A stretch of 64,000 nt of DNA from Biscogniauxia marginata (Eukaryota > Ascomycota > Sordariomycetes > Xylariales > Xylariaceae): the NCBI GenBank assembly GCA_022695795.1, contig MU404073.1:186001-250000 (forward strand), written 5' to 3'. The position numbers and the translations under genes are program-made. This document shows positions 1 through 13,341 of the stretch, one piece after another. Below the pieces are notes generated by a model that did not search any database, had not been told where the DNA came from, and worked only from the letters and a program-made list of their open reading frames with translations. The stretch's first letter is position 1, and each line of letters opens with the position of its first letter.

Positions 1-1530
1 CCGGCCAAGGTTCCTTTGCCCAATCCTTGTGACATCTAGTTTCAGCTCATCAATAAGACTGGAATATCCTCCTCGTTTGAAAGCAGCGTCGTGGCGAGAA
101 TAGCCACCAAATAGTTCATCTGCACCGAGTCCTGATAAGAGAACTCGTGCGGGTGTAGTAGCGACAGGTGGCGACGGTTCCCATTCAGCCTTGTCTATGT
201 AACAATCCCCAACGCCCCTCGCCGCAAAGTACAAGGCGAAAGCGATAGAGAGGTCCATCTCGGTGTTGTGAGGATGGATGAGTGATAAGACTTTTGACTT
301 GTGGGCCATGGCTTCACAAAAAGACACGTTTACCTATTCAAGAATATATCAACACGTATTATATAGCACCAGATCATGGAAAGCATACTGCAATGAAACG
401 CCAATGCCGTCCTGGGCAGGAGACCTTGAGTTCAGAAAAGGCCTTGCGTCCAGTGATCCTATCCGGACAACCTTCGTATAAATCTGCCGCGTGTAGATGC
501 GGCTGTCGTTTTTCCAGCTTGACAAGACGAGGATTCTCAAAGGCAACATTGATCAGGTCTAATCCTTGACTCATGGGCAGCAATTCGTGAGCTAGCCTTG
601 CAAGAACAGTACAGTCAAGGCCACCGGAAAAGAGGGTGGCAATGCGAATATCAACGTCTGATGCTGAGTTAGGCGGCTCGGGGACATTCAAAACCCGTAA
701 TCTGAGGGATTCTGACAATCGGTCCCGGAGATTGCGCAAATAGATAGAATCGAAATCTAATTTGTGAACCGGCGGTGGTAATGTCATGTTGAATTTTCCG
801 ATACTTGAGACCTAGGAAGGTTGGTTCAGAGTAGATGACAAACCTCGAAACAACTTCCTCCAAAACTTACCGTGTCAGCTCCGCCTTCTAGTAGCCAATC
901 GTGCCTAGTAATACGCGTATCAAGTTGAAGCATATCGGACGTGTTACCATGGGAACCTAGATCTAAAGAGTAGATGCCGTCGGCCGTAACTTCGTTCCAC
1001 CCAGCAGCGGGTACATCAGCAATACTTGAAAAGGAAATGGCACTACCATTAGCATCTTGGTGTGAGAGAAGAGACCGTCGACCGAGGCGATCTCGGCCGA
1101 AGTAGAGACAGTTGGTAGGCTGGTCGAAGTAGAGAAATGCAAAGGGCCCATCGATGCTTCGCAACACATTCAGGATATGAGTACCCCTAACGTCAGCCGC
1201 AGACAGTTGAGCAGCTTCAAGCTTGGACAAGATAGCTTCTCCATCGTTGCCAGGAACTGCTTGGCCGTCTATCCTCCAAGCCTCACCATTCCAGCAGAGC
1301 ACTGAGCCAGTAGAGTTGTTCTCCAAAGGCTGTTTAGCAATGTGATCCCCGCGTAATGCTAAGACAGTCGAGGTGAAGACAAGTTGAATCGCGTTGCTTA
1401 TACTCGTGCTAGGAACCTCACGGTGGACCTGACCGAAATGATCGGGCCCTCGGTTCAAAAGGGACTGCTTTAGATTTGAGGAAATACCGTGATGACTTCC
1501 ATCGGCGATTACTGCGTATATGCCACACAT
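1..1530 (-). CDS. Asparagine synthetase domain-containing protein (ASNSD1-like), cut by left edge
   Basis: Exons on the minus strand are 1530-871, 811-389 and 333-1, continuing off the window. The two introns (812-870, 334-388) have GTAAGT/TAG and GTATGC/TAG ends and are both phase 0. About 472 residues are visible. The protein begins MCGIYAVI, so after Met removal Cys2 would be the amino-terminal nucleophile of a class II glutamine amidotransferase. A PP-loop-like SGGLDC follows at about residue 280, and further on come NVAFENPR, CPDRITGR, HPHNTEMDLS and LSGLGADELFGGYSRH, the signatures of the asparagine-synthase domain. Gene order and motifs fit the ASNSD1 family rather than canonical asparagine synthetase; the metabolic role of that family is poorly defined. 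The start is chosen because the catalytic Cys must follow the initiator Met. The in-frame extension further upstream to 1680 is rejected for that reason. Confidence 0.9.
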
Positions 1531-1803
1531 GCTTCTATAAGTGCGCGAATATATGCATGCGCGGTAGCAGAGCAGGTTTGATCCGATAGGCGATACGAAC
1601 GATACAAACGAACGAATGGAAGTGGGAAGAAAAGCAAAGGAAGAAAACGTTGAGGAAATGAGGCAGGGGATAAGATCCAACCTTTCCGCTAGGCCCGTGC
1701 ACCACCGTCTGTAAGCCAGCCAGATGGAATGGCGTGTTTACTGTGCTGTAAATTTGGCCTCAGGTTTTCGAAGAAGAAAAAAAGAACTGACGTAGAAAAA
1801 GTG

Positions 1804-1817
1804 AAAAATCGTCAAAA
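1804..1817 (-). terminator. RNA polymerase III T-run terminators of the tRNA
   Basis: Downstream of the tRNA on the minus strand there is a run of four T (1817-1814) and a backup run of five T (1808-1804), as expected for Pol III termination. Confidence 0.7.
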
Positions 1818-1826
1818 GGAAAGTTT

Positions 1827-1898
1827 TAGCATCTCTCCGTTTCGATCGGAGGTCCTCCGGGTTATGAGCCCGGCGCGCTTCCACTGCGCCAAGATGCT
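1827..1898 (-). tRNA. Initiator tRNA-Met (CAT)
   Basis: The minus strand folds into a full cloverleaf. It has a 7-bp acceptor stem (AGCATCT/AGATGCT), a GCGC/GCGC D stem, anticodon arm CCGGG-CTCATAA-CCCGG with anticodon CAT, and T arm CTCCG-ATCGAAA-CGGAG. Three hallmarks of eukaryotic initiator rather than elongator tRNA-Met are visible: an A1:U72 first pair, three consecutive G:C pairs closing the anticodon loop, and A in place of T at position 54 (AUCG instead of TPsiCG). There is no intron. The discriminator base is A (complement of 1827). Confidence 0.95.
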
Positions 1899-4584
1899 TT
1901 GACCAAGTCATTATTAAATAGCCTCTTATTTTATCTTATATGAGTTTGTCAGACTCTACTCCACTTTCCTTATTTTCCCGACATTTTTCCGACACAGTAT
2001 ATAGTAAGGTGAAAAACAGGTAAGTAAAAGTTATGCACAGTTTACAGCTAATATGCTTTAAGTGCACAGTCACCGCAGATAAAATAAAGAAAGGAACATC
2101 AAAATCAATATCGTCATTTGTGAAATCATACCGGCCTATGACATTTACAAGCTCATCATTCTCACCATTGATCATTCAGATAAGCGATGACTATCTAGGC
2201 ATACACACACCCCCTTAACCTGAAGGGCCTTCCTATCCCAAGCTGATGCAGTGTTATAGCTGTGAGAACTAGCCCAGCGGCATCAATGAGGTAAGCGATC
2301 TGGGTCTTGGACAAACCGTTCACATTTTCACATCGAAAACAAAAATCGCTGGTGGAAGCTTTGACAAAAGAGGGAGGACGAAAGAAAAAGTAGCATGATC
2401 CACGAGTAGACAGACGTACCTAGAATTAATCAGAAACAGCCTAGGAATGAAATCATAAGTTTATAGCCATATCAAGGAGTTAAGCAGACAGTACATATCA
2501 ACAAGCATGTGAAAGTGTCCATGTCATAAGAAAGTCCACTTGCTAGAACCAAACATTCGGTCTTGTTGCATTGTTGCCTTCCGTCGATTAAAACCACAGA
2601 GTTCATAGTCGCACTTAATCTAACAATTTCCATATTATACAATGGGCTCTTAGATTTCGTACCGATAGCATTTTCTTACTCTTGCAGGGAGGCAAACTAG
2701 ATATCAAGTTTGCACTCAATCGTATAAAAATCATTTATGCTTAAAGTTAAACATTAGCTATTACTTATAACATTCTTAAATAACAATAAAAAAGGTACCG
2801 TCGTAATCCTTGCTAAACAAGCAAGATATTAAGAGAAAAGGAAACTATACTCTCTTCAATTTATTTAATTCCATCTTTTTTTTTTTTTTTATAAATATTA
2901 ACCTTTATTAAATAACATTTAAACTTGTTATTTACCTTAAAACATAAGTAAGTATTTAAATATAAAGTTTTAATATAAATATAAAATTTTCTTTAAAAGG
3001 TTTAAAACAAAGTACTAAACTATTATTTATGGTTATTTCATATTTCCGTGTAATATTTCTACTTGTAAAATGTATCCTCATTAGGCTTTTACTGCCCTTT
3101 CATATATAACCTCCCGGCCAGGGGGTATTCCGACCGAGACTTTTAAAATTATAATGAGGCCTTGCCGGTTGTCTAGTCCATGTATTCTAGGTATTACAAT
3201 GATAAAATAATAAAAGAGGAATATCACTATACTTATATTAACTAAATCTTACTAATAAAACCACATAAAAGCAAGATACCTAGAAATCATTATGTCCTAT
3301 TAACAGGCACTCTAAATCTAATATTTATAAGTAATATCAAATAAAAGTAAAGGGACGAAGGAATGATACCCCTATATCCCCCAACCTTTATTCCTTATTC
3401 TTTTTATTCAATATATCTTTACAAGCGAGAAGAAGTATAGAATGTCAAGGATGTAATTGACTATAGTCAATTTAATGACAACCACTTCGCGATAATAAGT
3501 TCTATTTTACAAAGCCTGCTTATGCTGCTCTTATCTTGTTATCTTATTTTCCACTTCTAGCGATAGCGCATCCTTTATCACCATCAACAAGAGGGGATAC
3601 TTGTAATATTGGCCAACTATTTCTCAATCAAACTATCACGATAAACATTTAGAAGCGCCGACAAACCTAACGATGACTTCGCAGTGTGATAGGCTTTTCA
3701 GGCCGATCGATGCCAAGAGAAGAAGAAGAAAAATCTTTTCAAAAGGATGGATGGCGGATTATTTGCCAGTGAGAAAAGAAAGAGGGAAGAAAGGACTTGG
3801 CTAAGGTTACCTACTACAAGATCGGCCAGAGAGAGCAGCCACGTCACCTAGGATGGATGGCTGTGGCAAACTTGGCGACCTGAGTTACTGGCCAAAAAGT
3901 AGGTTATGCAGTAAGCCTCGCCTTTTACGAATTGTGTGTAGAGTTTTAAGGCATGCATGCTTTAGTCGGGCGCCTAAGTACGTCTCCTACATTAGTGTGC
4001 CGATGTATTACTGACCTACAGCCAGAGGCAGTAACGCAGTTGGCGCGCGGGGTATCAGGACTACAGCTACTTAGGATGCATCGCATTTTACATGTCGACT
4101 GGTCCCTTTTCCTTCGGGCGAGCTGTACCTGCATTGTACCTATCTCTAGTTCATTTCTCACCGCATTTCTCTTTATTCCCGTATTGCGTACTTTTAGCCT
4201 ATCGCTTGCCAATTAGAGGTACCACTATTGAATTGCCGGTGCTCTAATCAACGATAGTTCTTTCTGAAGTGATGCTCTCAGTTGATTCGGCCCTCGTTAT
4301 ACTGGTAGTGGCAGTGGCTAACCACGTGTTCCAGCCACCGTGAGGCATTTTGATGTCACTATTCCAACACATCTTCTCTCCCAGCTGATGTTTCATCCAT
4401 ACCTATAGGTGCATACATGCAACACATTTCACGCTGCATATAGGCGCCCAACCACATGCCAAAAATAAAAATCATAAAAATGGAATAAAGCCCCAGCGGG
4501 TACATACATTTATTTCATTTCGCTCCCAGTTGCATACACTTTTGCAAGTGGCAATCGAAAGTATAAGATATACCATAAAAGTCG
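1899..4584. other. Gene-free spacer with an AT-rich core
   Basis: No convincing coding region. The part from about 2690 to 3480 is strongly AT-rich and TpA-rich with long A/T runs (for example 2876-2891), as in relics mutated by repeat-induced point mutation, but no transposon protein can be read from it. Two overlapping small ORFs on opposite strands near 3946-4216 have no recognisable features. Confidence 0.5.
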
Positions 4585-5960
4585 ATGGCTTCGTTTCTTA
4601 CTATAATTATCATCCTATTCTGGCAGTATGCTCTAGAATGGTTCAGCGAGAAACCCCAAAAACCCGACAACGGAGATGACGGCGATAACAAGCCTGTCTT
4701 GACAGAGACCCACCGAGAACAACCCGCAGCATCATCGAGCAAAACGACACCCAACGATGACAATGACGACGATGCTGAAGACGAAGACACTTATGAAATG
4801 TGTGGAGCAAGTACCGACGGTGGAAATAATTCAATATTGCATCCTGCAGAAGAGAAGGAGCTTGCCTTCGAGCAAGAAATAGTCGATTTACAATCCAGCC
4901 TGTGCTCGACTAAGGAGGAATTGGACAAAGAACGCAATGCGCACATCAACACGGAGAGAGAGCTGCTGGAGAAAACCAGCGAGTGCGACGAACTGCGAAA
5001 GCACTGGAAGAATGCTACTGCTACCACTACGCACTTAACCCATACCCGGCATGATAGCCAAGGATTTCCACAAATTACCGATGATGTCTTGATTCAAGCC
5101 ACCCAACGGCTGAGGTTCAGGATCCAGAATTTTGCCATCCAATATTTTGGCGATGAAGACACCTTCAACAGCCGCCTGGAAATCAACGAGGTCCAACCAT
5201 TCGACAAGTACACTTGGAGTAGCAAGTCCTGGAAGAAGATTCAGACTAGCTACCTGAAGTCTACAACCAGGCGACCAACCTTGGTTCAGGCATACATCTG
5301 GAGGTCTATGGTGAGCAATGTGTTTGGTTGCTTTCTCTGGGCAGCCGGATGTCACTGGTCGATATGGAATCTATACAGCTTCCTTTATCCAGGTGAGTTT
5401 TGTTATGCTTCGCGAGGCAATATTCGTGCTGACATCAACCCCTTCAACTAGGAGATATAGAGACTGGAACATCTACAGATGTTGAAGCTGTGCGAAAACT
5501 CGCATTGTGGCGTGCCGTCACGTCGAGGCTACTGCTGGAGAAGATGGGTTCGAAAGGGCAATCGAAGGACACCGAGGTACTGGACAGTTTCAAAACCTTC
5601 CTCCAGCTGAAGATCATGAAGGATCTCCGGGTACTCCTAAAAGGCCCCGTGGAGGAATGCCACGACGAACTCGGGCGGCTTATCGACGAAGCCGTCAACC
5701 TGGACAAACTGATTTCCCAGCAAGCCAGCAATATATCCTGGGACTTCGGTGACGAGAGCTGGTCGAGCTTTGACCCAGACACGATGAGCTCGACAAGTGG
5801 CGAGAAACCACAGAATAACCAAGAGGTGCTCTTTACGGTCGCCCCAGCCATGATGAAACAAGGCAGGGATACCGGGGACGACTTCCACATCGTCAGCAGC
5901 CTCTTGGCGGCCGAAGTATCTTGTGTTACTAAGCGAAAGGGATTGGCTTTCTGGAGATAG
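4585..5960 (+). CDS. Hypothetical membrane-anchored coiled-coil protein
   Basis: Exons 4585-5392 and 5452-5960. The single 59-nt intron (GTGAGT...TAG) falls in phase 1 and joins the frames cleanly, giving 438 residues. The protein starts with one hydrophobic segment (residues 3-20, rich in I, L, F and W). An acidic low-complexity stretch follows (about 29-70, runs of D and E), then a charged heptad-like helical region (about 88-145). The carboxy-terminal half is a globular alpha-helical region rich in Trp and Arg (about 165-380). I do not recognise a named family. The layout suggests a tail facing the cytoplasm or lumen from a single amino-terminal anchor; function unknown. It stands alone between two long spacers. 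Confidence 0.7.
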
Positions 5961-7400
5961 CATGGTGGGAGGCGAATCAGGGTGTATTTATATCACGATG
6001 CGTACGAAAACTCTTTCTTTTTTTTCTTTTGTCTTTTGCACAGAGTGGGCATGACATGGTTATTACGAAAAGGGCTAGAATAAGAGATACCTAGATACTC
6101 GGGTGGCGTTTTGTTTTTCTTTTCTTTTCTTTTTTTCTCCTCGCATATAGCACATGCACTTATGAAGTTGGAACATAACGAATTTATGATAATGATGATA
6201 ATGGAATAAAAAACGTTGGTCCTAGATAAAGTTAGATGAAGGGCAGCGGCCCAGATATACATATACACAAGAGGCTATATAAGGCTGTATAGCGAGTCTA
6301 GTACACCCATATTCTAGCATCCGTGCCATGAATGACTTCGGACGGACCGTTGTATTGCACCGTCGTGAGCCTTGGGTCGTACGACTGACAATGACAAAAT
6401 AATGAACTCCTTGCTAGCAAGATGGATTCTGACTGTGTGTTAGTAATTATCATTATGCTCTACTGGAGATGTGAGCTTTCTCGAGAAATAATCTTGATAG
6501 CTTATTATTAGTCTAGGTAGATAAGTTTTTCAGGATTCGTATCAGGAGCCATAGACACTTCACTAACAGATGCCCGTTCTCCTTATCGTGACTCTTGCTG
6601 CCCGGGGCTTATGGCGGTGCGATAAAGACCTACATAAGGCCCTTCATGAAATGCCTGCTATGATAGTATTATTTTTTGTATTGGCTACTTCATACCTGTA
6701 GATAACTACCGCATCGTTGTTGCTGTGAATGATTTCAACCCCATTAGCCTCCACTTCCGTGACCTCGGAAGAGTGCAAGAACTACATGAGGCTCCATGGA
6801 TTTAAGTATAGCCTATAGGTACCTCATATGTTTCTCAAGCTCTCAGGCATCAACTTGAACCCCGAGGTATATCTGGTCAGGGACTTCCATATATAAGTCC
6901 CCAATCCTACTCGATCTACTAGTAGATTTGTTGCTACGGAAAAGTCACTTGACTCGAAGCACAAGGATTTGAAGCATAAAATCCGCCAACGTATTGTTGA
7001 GTCGAAACTTCAAGTATACACATCGTTGTCCCTACACACACTTCGTTACCTCATTAACAGAATCTTGCTTCCACCATAGAAACCGCCTCGTAAATAACAG
7101 CGGCCAGAGATAAGCACGCCAGTCTGTTGACAAGATCTACCACGTCTCCAAGAACTCCGTTTTCCTCACGTCCACCACATCTGCAGGCACGCTGCAAACC
7201 GTCCAGTACCTTGACTTTGATCCATCCAACAATTTCTCTTTACCTTCCCATCCACCATCACCTTTTCCTGACCACCTTCAAGTCCGAATATTTATCATCA
7301 CCACTACCAAACCACACTCTACTCTTGATCAGGATCAATTTCATCCAACACACATCGACACTCCACAGTGACCAAGCCTAGTACCTAAACAACAACCAAC
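5961..7400. other. Intergenic spacer
   Basis: No coding region supported. Small in-frame stretches are broken by stops. The last 300 bases (about 7100-7400) are C/T-rich with many CCA and CTT blocks, as in 5' leaders of expressed fungal genes, and probably form the leader of the gene starting at 7401. Confidence 0.4.
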
Positions 7401-8186
7401 ATGGCACCCAAGGCTTCCCCCGCGAAGGAGTCGGTTAGCCAGCGCGACCTAGAGATCATCCTCGCCACGTTCCTGTCGTTCAAGACGCCACCCCAGGTAA
7501 GTTCGAGTTCGATCACCTCACAACTCGTGTTACTTCTTTTATTACAGGCCACCTCTATTCTACTAACTACGTCCTCTACGCTTGTATTTCATTTACTCGG
7601 AGATTCCCTACCTTTAATTGTAGCTATGTATTACTTTTACTGACATGGTCCTAGATAGACTACGACGAGCTCGCCAAGAATGCCGGTTTCAAGAATGCGA
7701 AGACCGCCAGTACGATCGTAAGTACCTTCTCGGGATGTCTCCTCGGGATGTCTCCTCATTCTCCCCTTCCCATAATCCTTTTCACAGGGCAAGGACGTCC
7801 CGATATATTTCACATTACCGGATTCCATGTTCTTGGGGCATGGGTCTACACTCCCAAGGAAAAGAAGAAGAAAATCCCCCACCGTGAACCTCGCTACAAC
7901 GAAGAATCTATCTCTAACTCTTGGTATGCAATAGTGGTCTGGTCTGAAGAAGAAGTACACAATTGGCATGAATACTCCCGCCGGTGGCCTCGCGACTCCT
8001 CGCAAGAGAAAGTCTGCCGCGCCTACCGACAACGGCTTCGACGGGTCTCCCGCCAAGAAGCCCAAGACCCCCTCTCAGCTTCCTAACGACATCGAGGACG
8101 ACGATGAGAAGGCCAAGCTCAAGGAGAAGCTGAAGATGGATGAGAAGGATGAGAAGGATGACAAGGATGCAATTGTTTTAGGTTAG
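7401..8186 (+). CDS. Small basic nuclear protein, histone H1.3/Myb-like type
   Basis: Exons 7401-7496, 7655-7717 and 7935-8186, both introns phase 0 with GTAAGT donors; 136 residues. Residues 12-60 (SQRDLEIILATF then PPQIDYDELAKNAGFKNAKT) follow the pattern of short fungal proteins with a SANT/Myb-like helical domain, often labelled histone H1.3-like. The second half has a basic stretch (RKRKS), two SPAKK-type motifs that fit nuclear localisation or DNA contact, and an acidic/lysine-rich charged tail (EDDDEKAKLKEKLKMDEKDE). DNA or chromatin binding is inferred from composition and resemblance only. The middle exon is only 63 nt; without splicing the frame is broken. Confidence 0.65.
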
Positions 8187-8924
8187 GGGATTGTTCGGCG
8201 GGCTACTCACCTGCTCACGACCTTACCATGTTTTTTTGTCGGCGTATGATGAGTTCTGAGTGAAGCTGCGCGTGTTTTCGGGCGTTTCTTTTATTTCTTT
8301 TTCCGGACAAGGAGTTGAGGGTCATATCTCACTGGCAGGTTAACTGCATGATTCGTTAGGTCAGACAGTCTAGAGCTCTGAGGCAGGGTCAGTCAATACC
8401 AAAGGTATTCGCGTTATATTTTCATCTGGTACGCGTGTGAGCGACTTACATGCCGGTTATGATGTGATTCCTATACTACCTCTAGGTAGGTACCTACCTA
8501 GTCGTGGTACCTAGTGCGACGAGTTGGTTAGTAGCTAAAGTGAAGTCACATTGGACATCGGATACATACTGACGCGAGATTTTGGCAAGTTCTCCTTTCC
8601 CTTAGAACCAGCTGATGCCAGCTGTTTGCACCTCTACAGCTTTATCAGCCACAAATGTACCGCCCCTCTACTGTGGCTTGTAAGCAGTGCTCCGCTGCCC
8701 AGCTTTGGCTTGAATTGCTGACTAAGTTTGCCCTGCGCACAAGACCAAATTACAACCGAGAGAAATTCGCTTCCCTCACCCAAAAACATTCGACTTCTCA
8801 ACGTTAGACCATCAAGCAATCTTCACGAAGTTCAGCCAAGGTGAGTTCTCCCAAGCCATCCCTCTGTGCATATACACCCTGGTCTTCTGATTGATGTGAT
8901 ACTGACCGCATTTGCCATTTCCAG
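8187..8924 (+). other. Spacer and 5' leader of the ubiquitin-L40 gene with a leader intron
   Basis: No gene. A probable 5'UTR intron lies at 8841-8924: donor GTGAGT, acceptor CCAG ending directly before the start ATG at 8925. Such leader introns are common in ribosomal-protein genes. A cluster of TAGGTAGGTACCTACCTAG-type sequence lies at about 8484-8513. Confidence 0.55.
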
Positions 8925-9728
<804 letters not shown>

Positions 9729-10582
9729 GCGAATCGCGATTATGGGTCTCTGGTGGCGTTTTGGTTCTGGCATTCGGCTTGCGAGAGATATACAGGAATG
9801 CGGCATTACGCTGGCTGCACATTTGACGAAGGAGGAAAACCTCTTAGGAATGGCACTGGTAGCAATGTTTACGTAGGGTCAATACGATTGCCGTCCCCCT
9901 TTGACAAGTACCCACGGTGCCCGCATACCTGACGTTGATCTGTGTTCCGGATTCGGCTATCTACAGGACGCAACTGAGTGTAAGGAAAATGTACAAGCGA
10001 TATGTACAAAAACAAAACCTCGGAACACTCGTCGTTTGACGGCTACGACCAGTTCTACCCTAATGGGTACTGAGAATTTATCTGCGTCCACCACAATCAC
10101 CGATCTTTGAATGTTGCAGGCGCCATGAGAGGGCGGGATATCTCGGTAATCGGCATACCCCGTCTATAAAGAATCAATAAGAGCCCCACTCCCAACTATA
10201 AATCTGTCTATATTGCGACGAGTACCATGGTATCTGCGGCTGGGATTATATGCTCTTCAAATTATCTTCGTACCTAGGCACGCCTGGGAAGCTAGGTGCC
10301 GAGGTGTAGTGATTGGATTCCACTATGAAAGCTTTTGACTAAGAAGCCCCTGTCTCATTAGGACCACTCCCGGATATGGCACAGAAGTGGGAATATTGTC
10401 GCTCAAAAATTATCTGACAATAAAAGCGCCTAAATGTCTAACGGTACTCTCAAGTGCTTTGAGAGGTCGTTATGGTTAAGGCCTACTACTCGTAAAATTC
10501 GTCCCTGAGATACCAAATAGGAAAATCGTTACCGCTTGTTCATTAATATATCCCAACCCTTACCCTTTTCCCAGCCCAAGGC
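9729..10582. other. Convergent spacer
   Basis: 3' regions of the L40 gene (plus) and the sulfate permease gene (minus). No coding potential beyond a chance ORF at 9901-10110. Confidence 0.4.
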
Positions 10583-10684
10583 TCAAGCCTTCTCGGTCGT
10601 AACCCCCTTCAGGCTATCGCGCTCACGCTCGTGCTCGCGGTCGCGGTCGTCCCACACGGCGCGCTCCAGCGACGGGTACACGAG

Positions 10685-10715
<31 letters not shown>

Positions 10716-13341
10716 TCGTGCAGGCCGTCGACGTCGGCGAGGCGCCAGCGGGCGCGCCCGAACCGGGCCCGGACCCGCGCGTTCATGCCCACGAACCGGA
10801 TCCGCACCCCGCCGCCGAGCTCCCGCCTCACGTCGTCCCGGAGCTCCCCGAGCGCCGTCACGCCCGTCACGTCGACGAAGGGCACGGCGCTGAAGTCGAG
10901 GACTACGACCGCGAGGGGGGTATCTCGCACGGCCAGACCGCGCTGCCGCCGCAGGCGCGCGAGGCGCCGCGCTCCCGCTACACTCCAGGAGCGCTCGCTG
11001 TTGTTGCTGTTGTTGGTGGTGTTGGTGGTAGTGGGATTGGTGGAGGTGGAGGTGGAGGTATGGACGCGCGAGGGGTACACGAGCTGTAGGGCTTCGAGCG
11101 CGGAATCTTTGCCCCGCGACGCGTTGGGGAAGAATATCGAGTCCCGGAAGTGGATCACGACGGTGTCCTCCGGGATCGAGATCCCCGCGTGCTCGGTGCC
11201 GGAGGAGGTGGAGGCGCGGGCCGTGGTCGTGCTGGTGCTGGTCGTAGTGGTAGTGGTGTGGGCGATGGTGATGTTATTGTTGTTGTTATTGTTATTGTTA
11301 TTGTTATTGTTATTGTTATTGGTACGGTTGTTGTTGTTGTTGTTGTCGTCTTCGATGCTGGTGATGGGCTGCGGAAGCGTGGAACCCCCGCCGGGGCCGT
11401 GGCTCGCGGACACAGCCGGCGTCACGAACGCGGACCGCAGCAGCGTCCAGGCTACGCTCCAGCCCGCGCCCACGCCGATGCCGATCTCGGCGGATACGAA
11501 GATGGTTACCCACTATGGAGAAGAGTTACGTGTTAGTAAGGTGAAAAGATGAGGGGAAAGGGGGAAGGGGAAGGGGAAGGGAGGTGGGGGTGCTTACAAA
11601 GGCTACCATGCAGGCGATAAAGTCGGCGAGGGAGATGCGCCAGTATCGCCAGATCAGCGAAAGCGGCCCGAAAAGATGTATGACGGCCATGATCTAGCCC
11701 GCCCAAAGAATTAGCAGGTCTGCGTTGCTCGTCTTCGGCGAGCGATGAGAGAGAGAGAGAGAGAGAGAGAGAGTGTGTGTGTGTGTGTGTGTGTGATGAC
11801 TTACGATAATCGCCGCTAGCGTCGACTTGGGCAGCCAGTAGAGGGCTGGAGAGAAGACATAGAGCGTCAGGATAATAAAACCGGCGGTGACGATGCCGTT
11901 TAGCGGGCTCCGCACGTGGCAGTCCGAGTTGACAGCCGTGCGCGACATGGCGCCACCCACAGGCATCGCGCCGAAGAAGCTGTTCACGATATTGGTGACG
12001 CCGAGGTAGTTGAACTCCTGAGTCTGGTCAATGGCGTAGTGGTTGCGCCGGCCGAACGCCTTGCCGACAGCGAGGTGCTCGAGCGTGCAGGCGATCAGTG
12101 GCGCGATCGCGCGCCCGGCCACGCGCGTGAGCAGCGCCGCGTCGGGGGCCCTGGGGGGCACGATGCCGTTCGTGGAGACCTTGCTGATGGCCCAGACGGG
12201 GTCATCGCGGCCGCGGTTCACGAGGTAGGAGATGAGCGTGAAGACGACGAGCACGATGATGGCGCGGCTGCTGCCGACGTACTTGATGCTGAAGTGCCGG
12301 CGGCCCCAGGCCTTGCCGACCTTCTCGAGCGCGATCAGGATAAGGATCGTGCCGATGCCGATGCCGCACGTCGGCCCGTCCCAGTGCGGCAGCCGCCGCA
12401 GCACGTCGCCGATCTGGTTGAAGACGCCGTCGGGCACGCCGTCGAGCCCGACGAGCGACCCCACCTGGCCCATGCCGATGGTCAGCGCCGTCGCCGAGAT
12501 GAACCCCGTCAGCACCGGGATCGAGACGTAGTCGAGCAGGAACCCGAGGCCCAGCACCCCGATGAGCAGCGAGTAGATGCCCACCATCATCGCGACCGCC
12601 GCCGCGATCGCGGCCGCGTCGTACTCGCTCTTGAGGCTGGCGATGATCTCCGCCGTCAGGAGGCCCAGGATCGAGGTCGGCCCCGTGGAGAGATCTGTGT
12701 ACTCTTTGTGTCAGCCTTGAGGAGTGTAGGGGGGGAAAGGGGGGAGGAGTTGTTCACAGCCAGCAACGAGAGCGAACGTAGGAACGAGCGATTTCTGTTT
12801 TCTTCTCACCTTTCGACGTTCCCATGAATACCGCTACGGCGGCCGGGACCCAGCTCGAGTATAAGCCGTGCTCGATGGGTATGGTGGCGATCTTGGCGTA
12901 GGACAGGCCCTGGGGAATCAATAACACTCCGACAGTGAGCCCGGCCACTGCGGCGTTATAGAATTAGCAACCAATTCCTGTTGAAAACTATTTCTTCTCT
13001 CCCTTCTGCATCTGAGTTGCTGAAAAGTGTGTTGAGTTTCAAAAGTTCTTATTATTCTCGGGCAACTGGAAACGCTCAAACGTTTCGCCCCTTGAAGCGT
13101 TTTTTGAGGAGAAGGGTATCAAGAACTCTAGAGTTTACGTACTGAAGTCTTGTGCTAGCCACGAAGGAGAGTAGCGCGGCAGCCACTCGATAATAGGGAG
13201 CTTGTCGAGGAGATACTGTCGAGTGGCCGACGGCAGCTTCCTCGGCGTAGTACGGGCGTACTCGACCACCCTATTAAGGGTGACGTCCGTCTGAAGCTCC
13301 ATCTTAACCGCCTCGACCTGCTTCTCCATAGCGGGCAACAT
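10583..13341 (-). CDS. SulP-family sulfate permease with STAS domain
   Basis: Five exons on the minus strand: 13341-13143, 12947-12810, 12694-11805, 11693-11598 and 11512-10583; 750 residues. The core is a multi-pass transporter. It has the amino-terminal SulP signature LTVGVLLIPQGLSYAKIA followed by GLYSSWVPA, then DLSTGPTSILGLLTAE, and later FGAMPVGGAMSRTAVN. Such proteins import sulfate or related anions at the plasma membrane. The cytoplasmic tail carries a STAS domain (about residues 550-730: GISIPEDTVVIHF, FFPNAS, VVVLDFSAVPFVDVTGVTAL). Before it lies a run of about 25 mostly Asn residues (about 498-522), and a Thr/Asn/Ser-rich insert interrupts the STAS domain. Exon 1 donor GTACGT is preferred over the downstream GTAAAC because only it restores the frame. 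The intron 11694-11804 contains a GA/GT microsatellite. Confidence 0.9.
11273..11346. repeat. Asparagine-codon repeat in the sulfate permease gene
   Basis: Tandem TTG/TTA trinucleotides on the plus strand read as AAC/AAT Asn codons on the coding minus strand, interrupted once by Arg-Thr. A translated trinucleotide repeat, likely length-variable. Confidence 0.85.
11747..11795. repeat. (GA)n(GT)n microsatellite inside an intron
   Basis: Uninterrupted GA repeats pass directly into GT repeats just inside the donor site of the third intron of the sulfate permease gene. Confidence 0.9.

Noticed and set aside
3946..4216. Two overlapping 87-88-codon ORFs on opposite strands
   Set aside because: No recognisable domain, no flanking gene signals; likely chance.
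10536..11552. 338-codon plus-strand ORF with long Leu/Val runs
   Set aside because: Antisense of the STAS exon; the runs are the complement of the asparagine repeat.
11916..12827. 303-codon plus-strand ORF
   Set aside because: Asp/Arg/Ala-rich antisense shadow of the sulfate permease membrane exon.
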